A stretch of DNA of 64,000 nucleotides, from NCBI GenBank assembly GCA_029204225.1, contig CM055112.1:22634578-22698577 (forward strand), written 5' to 3'. Both the position numbers and the translations under genes were made by a program. This DNA comes from Diphasiastrum complanatum (lineage: Eukaryota > Streptophyta > Lycopodiopsida > Lycopodiales > Lycopodiaceae). The stretch's first letter is position 1; every line of letters starts with the position of its first letter. Shown here one piece after another: positions 38,001 to 47,569 of the stretch. Below the pieces are notes generated by a model that saw only the letters and a program-made list of their open reading frames with translations, had not been told where the DNA came from and did not search any database.

Positions 38001-41000
38001 TTTATGTCAATATCCTCATTTGGAACATAAACCATATGCCTAGCACTAAATTGGCATATTAAATATAACAGAGTTCTTTTGAGTAGCATATTGATTTTGG
38101 TGACTTCTAAGCATTTGATGCTATTTTCCTTCTTTGCAACTTCTGCTCTGACAGATACAATTTTGAGGCATCTCCTTCAGTATGCTTTTTCCTGCGACTT
38201 CTATACTCTTGGTATCATCTTCTGTATACTAAAGCTGGGGGACAAGGTTTTCTAGAAGAAGGCTAAGTTATGGGCCCTACATTGTGCACTGGGCTCTGAC
38301 ATGTCAATCGAAACAATTGTTGATAGGACATACAATTTGGCCTCTTTGACCCCTTTTGACAAAATGTATCATAGTTCTTGTGACTGTTGGCTCACATCCA
38401 ATCCATTCACCATGCCATAATCAAACTTCTCTCAGTACATGCGTATGGCTTGATCAACGGTGAAGTGTGATTCGTTCACAAAGTCAGAAATTCCAATTCT
38501 TGGAATTGCAACTCAATTGTTAGTCTTACGATAGAGGGGCTGACTGACCATAAACTAGATCTGTCCATGTACATTCAACTTTTAAAGCCCAGAATAGTCG
38601 GATCGATACTTAATGTATGATAGTTAGGTATTTATATAAGTTATTATATAGAAATAAGAATCGTATTGTCGACAGTGTCCACTAAAAAGGATACAAACTT
38701 ACAAAGTATAGATGATTACACTGCTAAGGTATACAGGGGTTTATATGAAATAAGTAAACAAAAAATATTCAGCAATCTATACTAATGAATGCAGTTTACC
38801 AAGCAATAGTACATGATGTCTCCAAAGCATTAAAAATTAGCTATTGAAGACTTTTGATATGGGCCTTGTGAGAATATTGCCTAGGAATAATAATACAATC
38901 CAACAATGAAGTAATCAAACTTAATAAAAATGGCTATTTGGTAATCGCCTAGGAATACAATCACAAGTCAAGAATGAAGTTATAAAACTCAATCAAAAGT
39001 ATTTGGAAAATGTTCTTAAGAGACATGGATTAAAGCATAGATACCCGTTCCTAAGGTTTTTCCTTAGGAACAAGTACGGAACCTTTCCTTGGGAACGGGC
39101 ATTCCGAACAGTTCCTAATTTTTTTCTGATAGAGATTAATGGAGATTTTTTGTTGTTGAAATACCTTTCCATAGTTCTGCTAGTTTTGTAAAAAGCTCCT
39201 AGTAAACTCTGTCAAGTTTAAATTAGTAATAATATTGGTCAAAACATTGTCAACTTTTTTTTTGGGTTCAAAAAGATCAATGAAAGAAAAGATACTTATG
39301 GAATGGTACCTTGGGAACTTATGAGCTGAGAAACAGGAACATGAATAGGAACAAAAACCCTGTCTTAGGAACCTCAAAAACCATTTTTTAGTCATATTTC
39401 TGAACGGGTTTGCACCACTTGTAAATTCGGGCTGTAATAGGGATTGGGGGCAGGGGTTGTAGAAAACAAAAAGGAACTAAGGGAATGGTTCTTTAGGAGA
39501 CCAAGGAACGATATGGAAGCGTTCCTAGGGATGTTCCATTCCATTTTCTAGGAACTATGGATTGGAGGGATGGGAATATGGAAGCACCTATAGATGATCA
39601 CGCATCATTGACTAGAGATTTTGGCCCTAAAAATTCAAAAGAATATCATATAATGAGGTCAATACCACATGCAAGCTATTGCCAACGTTATGTTTTATAT
39701 TAGGCAAGAAGCACATGATTATAGTACTTCAAGCTGAATTTTGAGCAGTCTCGGTATTGATATCTTACAAGTAATAAAGAGGGTGACTAGAAAGATCAAG
39801 AAAATTTAGTTATGATATTTGCTATATAGAGAATCAGTAGCATGCAAAATGAGACTCATAGAATTCACTTGAGTTGCATAATTGCATGTCCCCTTCCACC
39901 CTCGTTCCTCACTCAATGCATGCTTGCATGAGCCATTCCCCACTCGATAAATAGAGGTATGTCCCTTCCCCCATCCTTTACTCTCTCTTTCTCCTCCATT
40001 CTTTTGTGTGTGATGTCATTCTCATTGAAGAGCTATTGGAGCTTGGGAGCTTGGATCTACACACAAAGAAAGAGCTTAAATTTACATCTTTTAGAGCTTG
40101 TATCTTCCCCAAACTCATAGAGGAGTGACTCTCCCTCTCTTCTATTCTCTCTATATCTCCCTCCCGCACACGGCTATTTCCTCTCTCCATTCAACCATTT
40201 TCTCTCTCTAAATCTGTTGGAATTCGGAGCTTGGATCTACACAAAGAAAGAGCTTGAATTTACATCTTCTAGAGCTTGTATCTTCCCCAAACTCATAGAG
40301 GAGTGACTCTCCCTCTCTTCTATTCTCTCTATATCTCCCTCCCGCACACGGCTATTTCCTCTCTCCATTCAGCCATTTTCTCTCTCTAAATCTGTTGGAA
40401 TTCGATGCTCAAATTCAAGATAGGAGTGAACTGATCATATTAGCACATACACCAATATAGATCAACATAAGAGATTAAACAGAACTTAGATTAATTGAAG
40501 AACGAGTATAGCTCTCTACAATGGAATGAATGGAAGTGGGACGCCAGCCCTCCTTATATAATTTCTCTAGTCCTTCGCAAAAGCTAAAAGCATAAAGCAA
40601 AAATCGAAAAGCTGATTTTACTCTCCATACCTCAATCCCCAAAAAGTATTTCATATCAAACTTTGATGAGAGATCTCTCTGAATCAGATCACGATATGAA
40701 CTTGTGATAAAAAGATCATCCACATACATCACTACAATATGACCATCCCTAATCAAACCATAAAGTGTAGGCTCTGAATTACTCCTCTGAAAACTAAGCT
40801 CCTCAAAGTATGTGTCAATCCTCGTGTACCATGCCTTGGGTGCTTGCTTAACTCCGGATAATGCCTTGTCCAATTTGCAAACCTTGTCTTCCTGTCCAGC
40901 TACTATATATCCCTCTGGCTGCTCCATGTAGACTTCCTCCTCTAGAAATCCATTCACTCAAGCTCCTGTAATGACACTTCACACGAGATAGGAACTCCGC

Positions 41001-43963
41001 TTAAAATATTTCTTTCATATCCAAGAAATAAACACTTAGTAGCCTTTGAATCCAGTTTGCTCCTTGAATCCTTAGGTATGTGAGCATATGCAATACTTCC
41101 AGAAACCATCAAATGACTTAACGTCAGGTTTCTGACCCGTGTAAGCTTCCTTTGGAGTCCGATTCTCTACAACTTTTGTAGGACTTCGATTCAAAAGATA
41201 AACCGTTGTCTGAACTGCTTCACCCCAAAACATATTCGGAAGTTTCTTACAATCATCATAACGACTCGAGAAATATACCTCTCTAGAACGACATACCTCT
41301 CTAAACTAAGCATTTTGTGAACTAAACTTGACAAAAGGTCCTAAGCTTTCAAGTACTTGTACTTGCAAGTAATCAAAGTTTGCTCACAATCCATGATGAA
41401 AAAAAATGGAAATCATCTTGCAAAGTGAAAAACATATCAAGGGGGGCCCCTCAGTTTTTCCAACAAAGACAACTGGGCCTTCAAAATTGTGCTCAAATTT
41501 TTGCAATTACACATAATGATTTTCAAATGTCTAGTGACAACACAATTCTAGCTATTAGACATGACAAAAAAATTTCCTTTCCTCAAAGTAATAGGGCGGC
41601 TAAATCAGTAGATACTATCATCATTTATCACTTCGTGTAAAGTTTACGAATCGTGATTTAGTCTGTTGTAGTTTCTATTGAGTTTCGAATCTCGATGTCA
41701 AAGTTTTCTTACTTCAAATTACATTGATCAGCAAATTGCTTCCATGTCAAATGCATGACACGTAAAAAGTGTAATATTGTCTTACATCAAGTGCAAAACA
41801 AAACACCAGCTTTTTTTTTTGTGCTAATCCTTTCTGCTTTAAATTGGCAGGTTTTGATTCAAAATCAGGTCAATTCACAATTAGTCTGATCCAGAATTGC
41901 CTGAATCTGAATCAGGTAGAAAACGAATACGATGGTGAAGGATGAACCAAGAACAAGAGGGGCCAATAGTGGAGGAAGACAGTTGGCAGGCTAGAAACAC
42001 TGTTAGAGCTTTACACAATAAGGCACAATGGCCTGAGCTCTACCTGATATTTGACAATACTTAGTAGTCAAACAATTTTTCAGGCTCATTCTGTGGATGC
42101 ATGCTCAAGCTGTAATCTGCATGCTTTGGTTAGACAAAGTCCAGGATAGGCATAGAAACCCTTGGATAGTCTACTTTTGGCATGTAGTAAGAGCAAGCTT
42201 ATTTGTCTCTTAGCAAAGGTTTCAGTTTCCATACTGTTGGGTGATCTACTTCAGCTTGAATTTAATTGAACCAAGTCCCTGCAAGTGGCAATTTAGAGCA
42301 AAATTTTGTAGTGGAACTCTGAGCTCCATGTGGTGCAACCCAGCACTTTTATTTTGTTGCCAAGCAAGCTGCTGGTTTTTTCTCATGGTATGATACTTTG
42401 GTTATCATAATAAAGATCCAGTTCATCAAAGCCCTACTTTGGTTGATCTGGTCCTCTGGTCCTAGCTTGGCATGCCTAAAACTTATCAAGCACATTCATG
42501 ATGCGATTATAGCATTTGTTCAAGTTTAAAAGATTCATCTGGCATGCCAATTGAATAGCTCACTCAAATAATGATAGCAGGTAGTACAGCAAATCATGAG
42601 CTGTGGACGCTTTGCATCTGTATGACCATGAATCAAAGGTCATACATTCAGATGTTACAGCCATCATACGTTTAACTAGAACCACCAATTAATATCATAG
42701 ATGTGTAATCATCAATAAAACACTTGACTGAGTCAGAAACAATACTACATAGAAGTTTTCTATTGCAATTATATAATCGATTACTAGATTTTAACTTCTT
42801 CTCTTTTTTAATCTACTTATGTCTCATCAGTACCTAAGCCTAATATGCTCTCTGGGTTTCAGAAGAATCTGATTTTTCTTGGGTAGACCCGGTGCTGACT
42901 AAGAAACAAACAATAATCAACACGAAAACGTCATAAACAATAAGAAACTAAAAATAAATAAAAGCAAAGTCAGTGACCACGATACATAAAGAAGGGTTAC
43001 AAAGACAGACACAAAGTACAAAAGACTAGAAACAAGTTTCTGATGAAGGTAAAGAGCATCAACATCTCTGCACAGTATACTCCCAAGCTAACTTTTTGTG
43101 AAAACCAGATGACCATTTGAGAGCTCAAACAAACTTCAGCTAAGCATAAGAAACACATTGTGATATTATGCCGTTACTTGGACTATTTCAGTTAACTCTT
43201 TCAACAAAAGAAGAAATATAGATCTTTTATTTCATATTAGAGTTGCCTATAGAATATTTGTTTTGCACAAACCTTTAGCAGATCAATATTTTCAGGAATA
43301 CCCTTCAGCAGAGCTCCATCAATTGTGGCTTTGGTCTTTTCTGCCAAATTGCTCTGCTCTTTACAGGCCAGAACCGCAGCATCTATCTGTGTCAAACTCC
43401 CAACGACATGATGTTTTCCAAGCACTAGACCCCTTACTGCAGCCTTGTGCTTCCAAAATGCAGAAGATTTTGCAGAATGCCATGTTGGCGATGTCATCCA
43501 CTTGCGAAGATAAATGCTGCCATCTGTTCCAGTTAAATGTGGACCAGAGCCAACGCTAGTTTCTATGAGCCCAACACCACCTGATGATGAGTAAGATGGA
43601 TCTTTTGGATTCAGCTCCATACGCCCACCCCAGTACGACACTGCCAGCGTTTGAAGTACAAGATCACCACCTGGTGCATTAGACAGATAGTAAAACTGTA
43701 AAAGCCTGTCTGGTTGACAAACATTTTTTCCCAGGGTTGTGTGAACTGCTTGCAACCTTGCCAAACCCAAGGTAGCACTAGTTATAGCTTTCTTTGTGCC
43801 ATGTTTAGCCCCGTAGATGTACTTTAGTGATGGATCATCCTCCCTGGGAGAAAACTCACGAATAAAATTATGAAGACATATAACTTCTTGCAGCATTGCA
43901 TACCACACATCACGACGTCCATCTCTCCCAAAATCAACAAATTCAATGATCCATGCTTCAGAC
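34706..43963 (-). CDS. DUF639 family membrane protein, C-terminal 455 residues in four exons
   Basis: Exons at 43963-43273, 37143-37031, 36849-36594 and 35014-34706 join in phase with GT-AG introns and end in TAA. The product matches the plant DUF639 family (Arabidopsis At1g48840 type) in order: EF.....RRD.WYAMLQEV.CLH.FI, APGGDLVLQTLA, LLKELLLPV, KRWEKP, then two or three membrane segments, a helical NTIQKIIALKEALAE part and the conserved WWETIPAAPVVVLPFE near the end. Family members are usually near 700 residues, so the N-terminal 250 or so are missing here; I could not find their exons upstream. Function of the family is unknown; membrane location is predicted from the hydrophobic segments. 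Introns hold LINE and copia pieces, one intron being 6.1 kb. No break is seen in the exons, so the gene may be live. Confidence 0.85.
35880..36040 (-). mobile_element. LINE scrap (zinc-binding domain) in DUF639 intron
   Basis: The minus strand reads CTVCRIKTSEILVVETQEHF and then VFSCPLYYEIRGRYHCLFHD, the C-terminal zinc-binding domain of the window's LINE family. Nothing else of the LINE is recognised around it. Confidence 0.7.
36150..36245. repeat. Run of three hairpins in DUF639 intron
   Basis: GTAAAGTC...GACTTTAC (about 36153-36178), GGTCC...GGACC (36180-36205) and GTAAAGT...ACTTTA (36216-36240) lie one after another. The outer two share sequence, so the unit may be a small foldback repeat. 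Confidence 0.55.
36369..36535. repeat. Small inverted-repeat element (167 bp)
   Basis: TGTAATGGATAGTTGGG at 36369 is repeated inverted at 36535, each followed inward by (A)CTTT. About 125 bp lie between. No clear target duplication is visible, so a MITE or a chance foldback is possible. Confidence 0.5.
36594..36849 (-). CDS. DUF639 gene, exon with second membrane segment and helical region
   Basis: 256 bp between CCTCCAG and GTTTCA. It begins NWLQFVFPFLILLGAVTMFA, a membrane helix. Then come a basic loop and the EQPPSNTIQKIIALKEALAE block, which corresponds to PPPMNTMEQLLAVQNAISQLE in Arabidopsis. It ends in SLLKIRTIALSG. Confidence 0.85.
37031..37143 (-). CDS. DUF639 gene, exon with first membrane segment
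   Basis: 113 bp between TTGCAG and GTACTT. It encodes ELLLPVAVISVKLQKLKRWE and KPTETALFLTLTLGIIY, the family's KELLLP.......WE.P block followed by a hydrophobic helix. The last two bases join to the next exon to give IYKNWLQ, matching the family's GI-Y--W pattern. Confidence 0.85.
37144..40040 (-). other. Left part of the 6.1-kb DUF639 intron
   Basis: No coding region is recognised. Near 39040-39590 the text contains many GGAAC and GTTCC words (for example GGAACC, AGGAACTATGG), a locally repetitive patch without clear unit. A CCACTCGATAAATAGAGG promoter-like sequence near 39940 precedes the tandem duplication and may be LTR-derived. Confidence 0.4.
40046..40404. repeat. Tandem duplication of about 180 bp
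   Basis: Unit 1 (40046-40225) and unit 2 (40226-40404) both begin GGAGCTTGGATCTACAC and end TCTGTTGGAATTCG. They differ by only a few bases and a 2-bp length change. The duplicated phrase TGTTGGAATTCG is also the putative LTR edge of the adjoining copia fossil. Confidence 0.9.
40392..41290 (-). mobile_element. Ty1/copia fossil (integrase tail, RT part, probable 3' LTR)
   Basis: On the minus strand, from 41290: integrase C-terminal phrases FWGEAVQTTVYLLNRSPTK and later, at 40957, RT with EEEVYMEQPEGY, LDKALSGVKQAPKAWY and the VVMYVDDLFITSS catalytic box. Below 40600 a TATATAAGG sequence and an end in TTCCAACA look like the 3' LTR, so much of RT and all RNase H are missing. It is broken and deleted. 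It sits in the DUF639 intron in the same orientation as the gene. Confidence 0.8.
41300..43270 (-). other. Right part of the 6.1-kb DUF639 intron
   Basis: I see no coding motif, repeat pair or element end in this stretch apart from short A/T runs. The 86-residue plus-strand frame at 41380-41640 has no recognisable family. Confidence 0.45.
43273..43963 (-). CDS. DUF639 gene, large exon (230 codons)
   Basis: The acceptor TTCTTTCAG precedes a phase-carrying G, and the exon ends ..GATCTGCTAAAG before GTTTGTG. It encodes the soluble core: FGRDGRRDVWYAMLQEV, the region LARLQAVHTTLG, and SNAPGGDLVLQTLAVSYW. It ends with a helical stretch NIDLLK that leads into the membrane part. LINE copy A starts only about 130 bp upstream in antisense, within the preceding intron. 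Confidence 0.85.
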
Positions 43964-44099
43964 CTGAAAGAACAAAAAACGCACAAAGGTCGAAACCGTA
44001 GTTAGCATCAACTCTCACTTGTGGACTATTTCTAATATTTCCTATGATGGCCATCAGTGTCATCTTACTTTTCTAGGATCCTGCTCCCTCTGCCATGCT

Positions 44100-44100
<1 letters not shown>

Positions 44101-44151
<51 letters not shown>

Positions 44152-45477
44152 AAAAGAGTAAGTGATCCTGTGCTGAGGCCTTTGATTCTTTCTCCTCTCG
44201 CGATGGCTCCAGCTCGCGATGGTGATGGCGCCCCAGCCCGTGGCCTAGCTTCAGCTCATGATGATGCCCTGATGCCCCCAATAGTCATCGGCCTTCGGCT
44301 CCCTCCCCACGCACCTCTGCTTGCACATACAGCTGAGACAGTATCGCTGCCTGAGCAGCCAGCAGGGATGCCTGTGGATTTTCCTCCTACCTCCACCCCA
44401 GATCTGCCTATAGCCATACCTCTCCCCCCTTCAAACCCTATTTTGGATCTTAATGAACCCAGTATTGCTCTCCCTTTAACCCCCAATTACGATCAGGATC
44501 CGATTCCTCCATCACTCTCTTCAATAGTCTTTGCACTAAGTGCAGATAGTGTAAGACTATTCCAGCTTCTTGCCAACCACCGAAAGGAGATGGACTCCCA
44601 TCGAGAAATGATTTTATCCGTGCAATCACACCTTCAACGGACAGATGCATCAATTGAAGAACTCAGACGAGAAATTACGACCATCAAATGTGCAGCATCC
44701 TCCCAAGCAGCTACTTCAAATACGATCCAACAACTCGAAAACAAAGTGGAGCAGCACCATACGGCTGTCCAGTCTCGGGCAGAGGTTCTCAAAGGTCCAG
44801 GTAAAGCGGATGCTCCAGTTTCCTTCATCTCTACTACACTTACGGAGAGTCGGTTGCGAGAGCAAAAGGCTCTTAATGTTTGTGTTAGAGGCGTCCCGGA
44901 CTCCCAGGATGCTCTTAAGGAAGCCAAGGAGTTTTTGGAAACTAATCTGCAGCACCATGACAATGGTTTGGACTCAGCTTGGCGTACCAAGAAAGATGCT
45001 AGCACTCTTGTCCTACGCATCACTTCGTTGGAGCCTAGGCGTGAGGTACTACGTCAGAGACATAAGCTAAAAAATACCAAGATCTTCCTGGATGAAGATC
45101 TCACATTTGTCCAAGTTGTGGAAAGGAAAAAGGCTCTGCAGAATGCAAAGGATACAGGGAGACGCTTAATATATAGAGACGATAATATCCGTTTTGTTGA
45201 CGCTACCTTTAGTTAAAACTAAATAGACAATTGTCATAATGATATCTGAGATTGATCAGAGTTAGAGAATTGAAGAGATGTCCAGTTGAACCTGTAAATG
45301 TTCTACGTACCATACAATCCTGGCCATTAATCTCTTCTTAGTTAGATTTGTTTACTGTTGTTGATTGACGGCATCGATCCATCTCGTTTCCATTTCTTTT
45401 GATGTATTGTTCCGTCTTATATGCCTTATGGCATGGAAAAGACGTTAATAAAGCTTTCTTTCTTCCTTATCGCCCTT
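44101..45477 (+). mobile_element. LINE copy A: ORF1-only derivative with complete 3' end
   Basis: The element starts in a 46-bp (CT)n run (44102-44147), carries an uninterrupted ORF1, and passes straight into the family's 3' untranslated end. That end holds CTTATATGCCTTATGGCATGG, then TTAATAAAGCTTTC and a (CTTT)/(CTTCCTT) tail ending near 45477. ORF2 is entirely absent. CCCTCTGCC before and CCCTTTGCC after the element (44086 and 45473) could be an imperfect target duplication. It lies antisense in or beside the DUF639 gene. Confidence 0.75.
44203..45216 (+). CDS. LINE ORF1 protein, intact, 337 residues
   Basis: I chose the ATG at 44203 (MAPARDGDGAPARG); an upstream in-frame ATG at 44095 would translate the CT repeat. 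Order of parts: a proline-rich N-terminus (about 1-115), a coiled coil (about 120-205, LRREITTIKC and IQQLENKVEQHH), and an RRM-like domain opening with REQKALNVCVRGVP and containing TLVLRITSLEPRREVLR. A C-terminal domain with DEDLTFVQVVERKKAL and RRLIYRDDNIRFVD comes last. This is the layout of vertebrate L1 ORF1p, a trimeric RNA-binding chaperone of the retrotransposition complex. No CCHC knuckle is present. There are no stops, unlike the copy in LINE B. Confidence 0.75.
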   Translation: MAPARDGDGAPARGLASAHDDALMPPIVIGLRLPPHAPLLAHTAETVSLPEQPAGMPVDFPPTSTPDLPIAIPLPPSNPILDLNEPSIALPLTPNYDQDPIPPSLSSIVFALSADSVRLFQLLANHRKEMDSHREMILSVQSHLQRTDASIEELRREITTIKCAASSQAATSNTIQQLENKVEQHHTAVQSRAEVLKGPGKADAPVSFISTTLTESRLREQKALNVCVRGVPDSQDALKEAKEFLETNLQHHDNGLDSAWRTKKDASTLVLRITSLEPRREVLRQRHKLKNTKIFLDEDLTFVQVVERKKALQNAKDTGRRLIYRDDNIRFVDATFS

Positions 45478-45540
45478 TGCCTCCATCGCCGCTCCATGCT
45501 GTGGTGTGTGCATTGTGCCTTGCTGATCGCATTTGGGGAG

Positions 45541-45734
45541 GGGCACTAATCTCTGTTGCAGCGATTGCTCTAGCTAGCATTTTAGCTCCAACCATCACTC
45601 TTGCCAAATCATACTTGCTGCTAGCCCTTTCAATTGCTAGGATTAGGATTTCTTGCTGAATAGATTCTTTTTGGGAAGTGGCAAACATGCTTTGTATCAG
45701 GTCGGAAGGTAACTGCTCCACCGAGTCTACCTAA
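45541..45734 (-). CDS. Possible host exon next to LINE A
   Basis: After a TTTGCTTAG acceptor-like sequence the minus strand reads VDSVEQLPSDLIQSMFATSQ, then KESIQQEILILAIERASSKY and DLARVMVGAKMLARAIAATE. It is a clean, protein-like stretch without repeats. No clear GT donor follows before the LINE A tail about 60 bp away. It might be an upstream exon of the DUF639 gene or part of another gene; the family is not recognised and its phase to the next DUF639 exon is not settled. Confidence 0.35.
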
Positions 45735-46289
45735 GCAAACAAACATGGTGAAGAGTGCAGCAGTGGGAACCGATATGGTAGATGAAATAGGCAGGGAAGG
45801 TAATGGCTCTCCAGATTGTATCCGTGGATTTCAGGCATGCGAGTCCTGAGGTAGCGATCAGCAGGGAGAGAGGCATCGCTTTTTCATCAGCGACTCCTCA
45901 GCAGCAGGATTTGGCCAGCGATCAGTTCTGCAGCTTCAGTTCAGCAGTAGTCAAAGTGCACTGGAACTGTTTACTAGATGGTCAGCAAGAGAGGAGGGAG
46001 CACACCATAGCAGGCAGAATTGCAGCATAGATCCAAGCGGCCAGTTGCAAGACCCATCAAAGCATCCAAATTACCAGAGGTTAGGAGCTGTTGATATGGA
46101 AATCAACGAGTTTCTGGCAGCAGTGAGCTCACACTCCTGCAGACCCAGCGGCTGATTGTCAATGGCTTTAGTATCCATTTCCATCAGGAAGAAGGTTTAA
46201 TGGCACTATTTTTATTTTTTGGGAAAAGCTAAGGGCACAGTGGCTGAAATTCAGAGATTCAGAATTTTGCTTTTCCCTTCATTATCCTG

Positions 46290-46293
<4 letters not shown>
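45735..46293. other. Unassigned sequence before LINE B
   Basis: No sure gene. On the minus strand an ATG near 46177 opens a short frame MEMDTKAIDNQPLGLQECEL that runs to a possible donor (TG then GTAATT) near 46070. It could be a first exon, but it does not join in phase with the exon-like stretch at 45734. Confidence 0.25.
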
Positions 46294-46344
<51 letters not shown>

Positions 46345-46417
46345 GCTGAGCTAGAGCGCGGCACCTGGCTGCTGCTGACCTGGCGCTGAGCTGCAGTGTT
46401 ATCTAGCGCTGACCAAA

Positions 46418-47529
46418 ATGGCCCCTTCAAGGAAGAAGGCCAGCCCTCGCTCCATCTCTCCACGGGCTAGCCCTCCACGGCCTAATGGGCCTCCTGTTGT
46501 CTCTGCTGTTGACCTGTCTCCTGCCCCCTTCGTTGTCCCCCCTGCTGACTCCGCTCCTGATCTGCCTGTCCCCCTCGCTACCCTCATGCTGGCTCAGTTC
46601 CAAATACTCCCCTCCTCGCTGATTCTGCCCCCCTCGCTGATGTATCCCCCTCTGTCCCTGCCCCCTTCACTTTCCCTCCTGCTGAGCAGCCCTCCTCTTC
46701 TTCTTACCCGTGCCCTTCTTCTTCCCCATCTGATTTATCTTCCTCAGTTCCTATCTCCCCATCCTCTTCTTCATTGCCTGTCAATCCAACTCCTCTTATC
46801 TCCTACTCTCAAGAACCACACACTCCTGCAAAGGCAGTGGAGTCCTATGTTGCCGCTAGCCTGAGCGTGCTATTACAGGACTTTCAGGGCTTGAAGACAG
46901 AATTACACATAGTTAAAACGGAGATGTTTGCTCTCAAAGAAGCCAACGCCAAGCTGCATCAAGAAATGGATCTTTTGAGAAAAGAACTCAAATCTCAGCC
47001 TCTTCTTGCTACACCTGAACCATCGCACAAACTTAAAGAATTGGAAGACAAAATTGAGAAGCAGAAAGAGGAAACTCTTTCGTGGGCAGCCATTATCAAA
47101 ATAGGTAACACACCAAGTGCCCCTATTTCCTCGGTTATTTCAGCTACTCTTTTAGAAGAGAGATCCAGGGAACAAAAAGCATACAATATTCGAGTAAGGG
47201 GCACTCAAAATGCTCTTGAAGAAACAAAAGGTTTCCTTGAAAATACACTTGGACATCACAATAGAGATTTAGATTCAGCATGGAGAACAACCTGAGATAA
47301 TGCTACCCTCATCATCCGTTTTACATTTTTGGAGAGCCGTCGCGATGCTTTGCGCTATAGAGCCAAGCTACGTGGTTCTCAGATATATATGGATGATGAT
47401 CTTACGTACATACAGGTTGAGGAAAGGCGTAAGGCCTTCCAAGAAGCTAGAGCGACTGGCAGACATGTTATCTATAGGGATGGTCGAATCCGATACATTG
47501 ACAATGTGTCCAAGGATGCTGAGAAATAA
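46418..47529 (+). pseudogene. LINE B ORF1 (coiled coil, RRM-like, C-terminal domain)
   Basis: Starts MAPSRKKASPRSISP, 75 bp after the TC run, with a proline-rich N-terminus. A frameshift between about 46600 and 46780 moves to the frame carrying the coiled coil (LKTELHIVKTEMFALKEAN), RSREQKAYNIRVRG and the C-terminal MDDDLTYIQVEERRKAF. One in-frame TGA at 47293-47295 interrupts the RRM-like part. The frame ends in TAA at 47527, 6 nt before a 34-nt hairpin. Alignment with the ORF1s of copies A and D is straightforward, and B is closer to D than to A. Confidence 0.75.
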
Positions 47530-47569
47530 GGATTTGGGGTACCCGGTATTGGGAGCATACTGGGGCCCC
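47527..47569 (+). promoter_or_regulatory. ORF1 stop codon followed by 34-nt hairpin (LINE B)
   Basis: TAA (47527-47529), spacer GGATTT, then a hairpin 47536-47569. GGGG pairs with the terminal CCCC, CCC (47542-47544) with GGG, and GTAT (47546-47549) with ATAC. The downstream endonuclease is in frame with ORF1. The layout matches stop-readthrough signals known from some viruses; the role here is inferred. Confidence 0.5.

Noticed and set aside
44095-44202. Upstream ATG of LINE A ORF1
   Set aside because: It would translate the (CT)n run as Ser-Leu repeats; the ATG at 44203 corresponds to the MAPS-type start of copy B.
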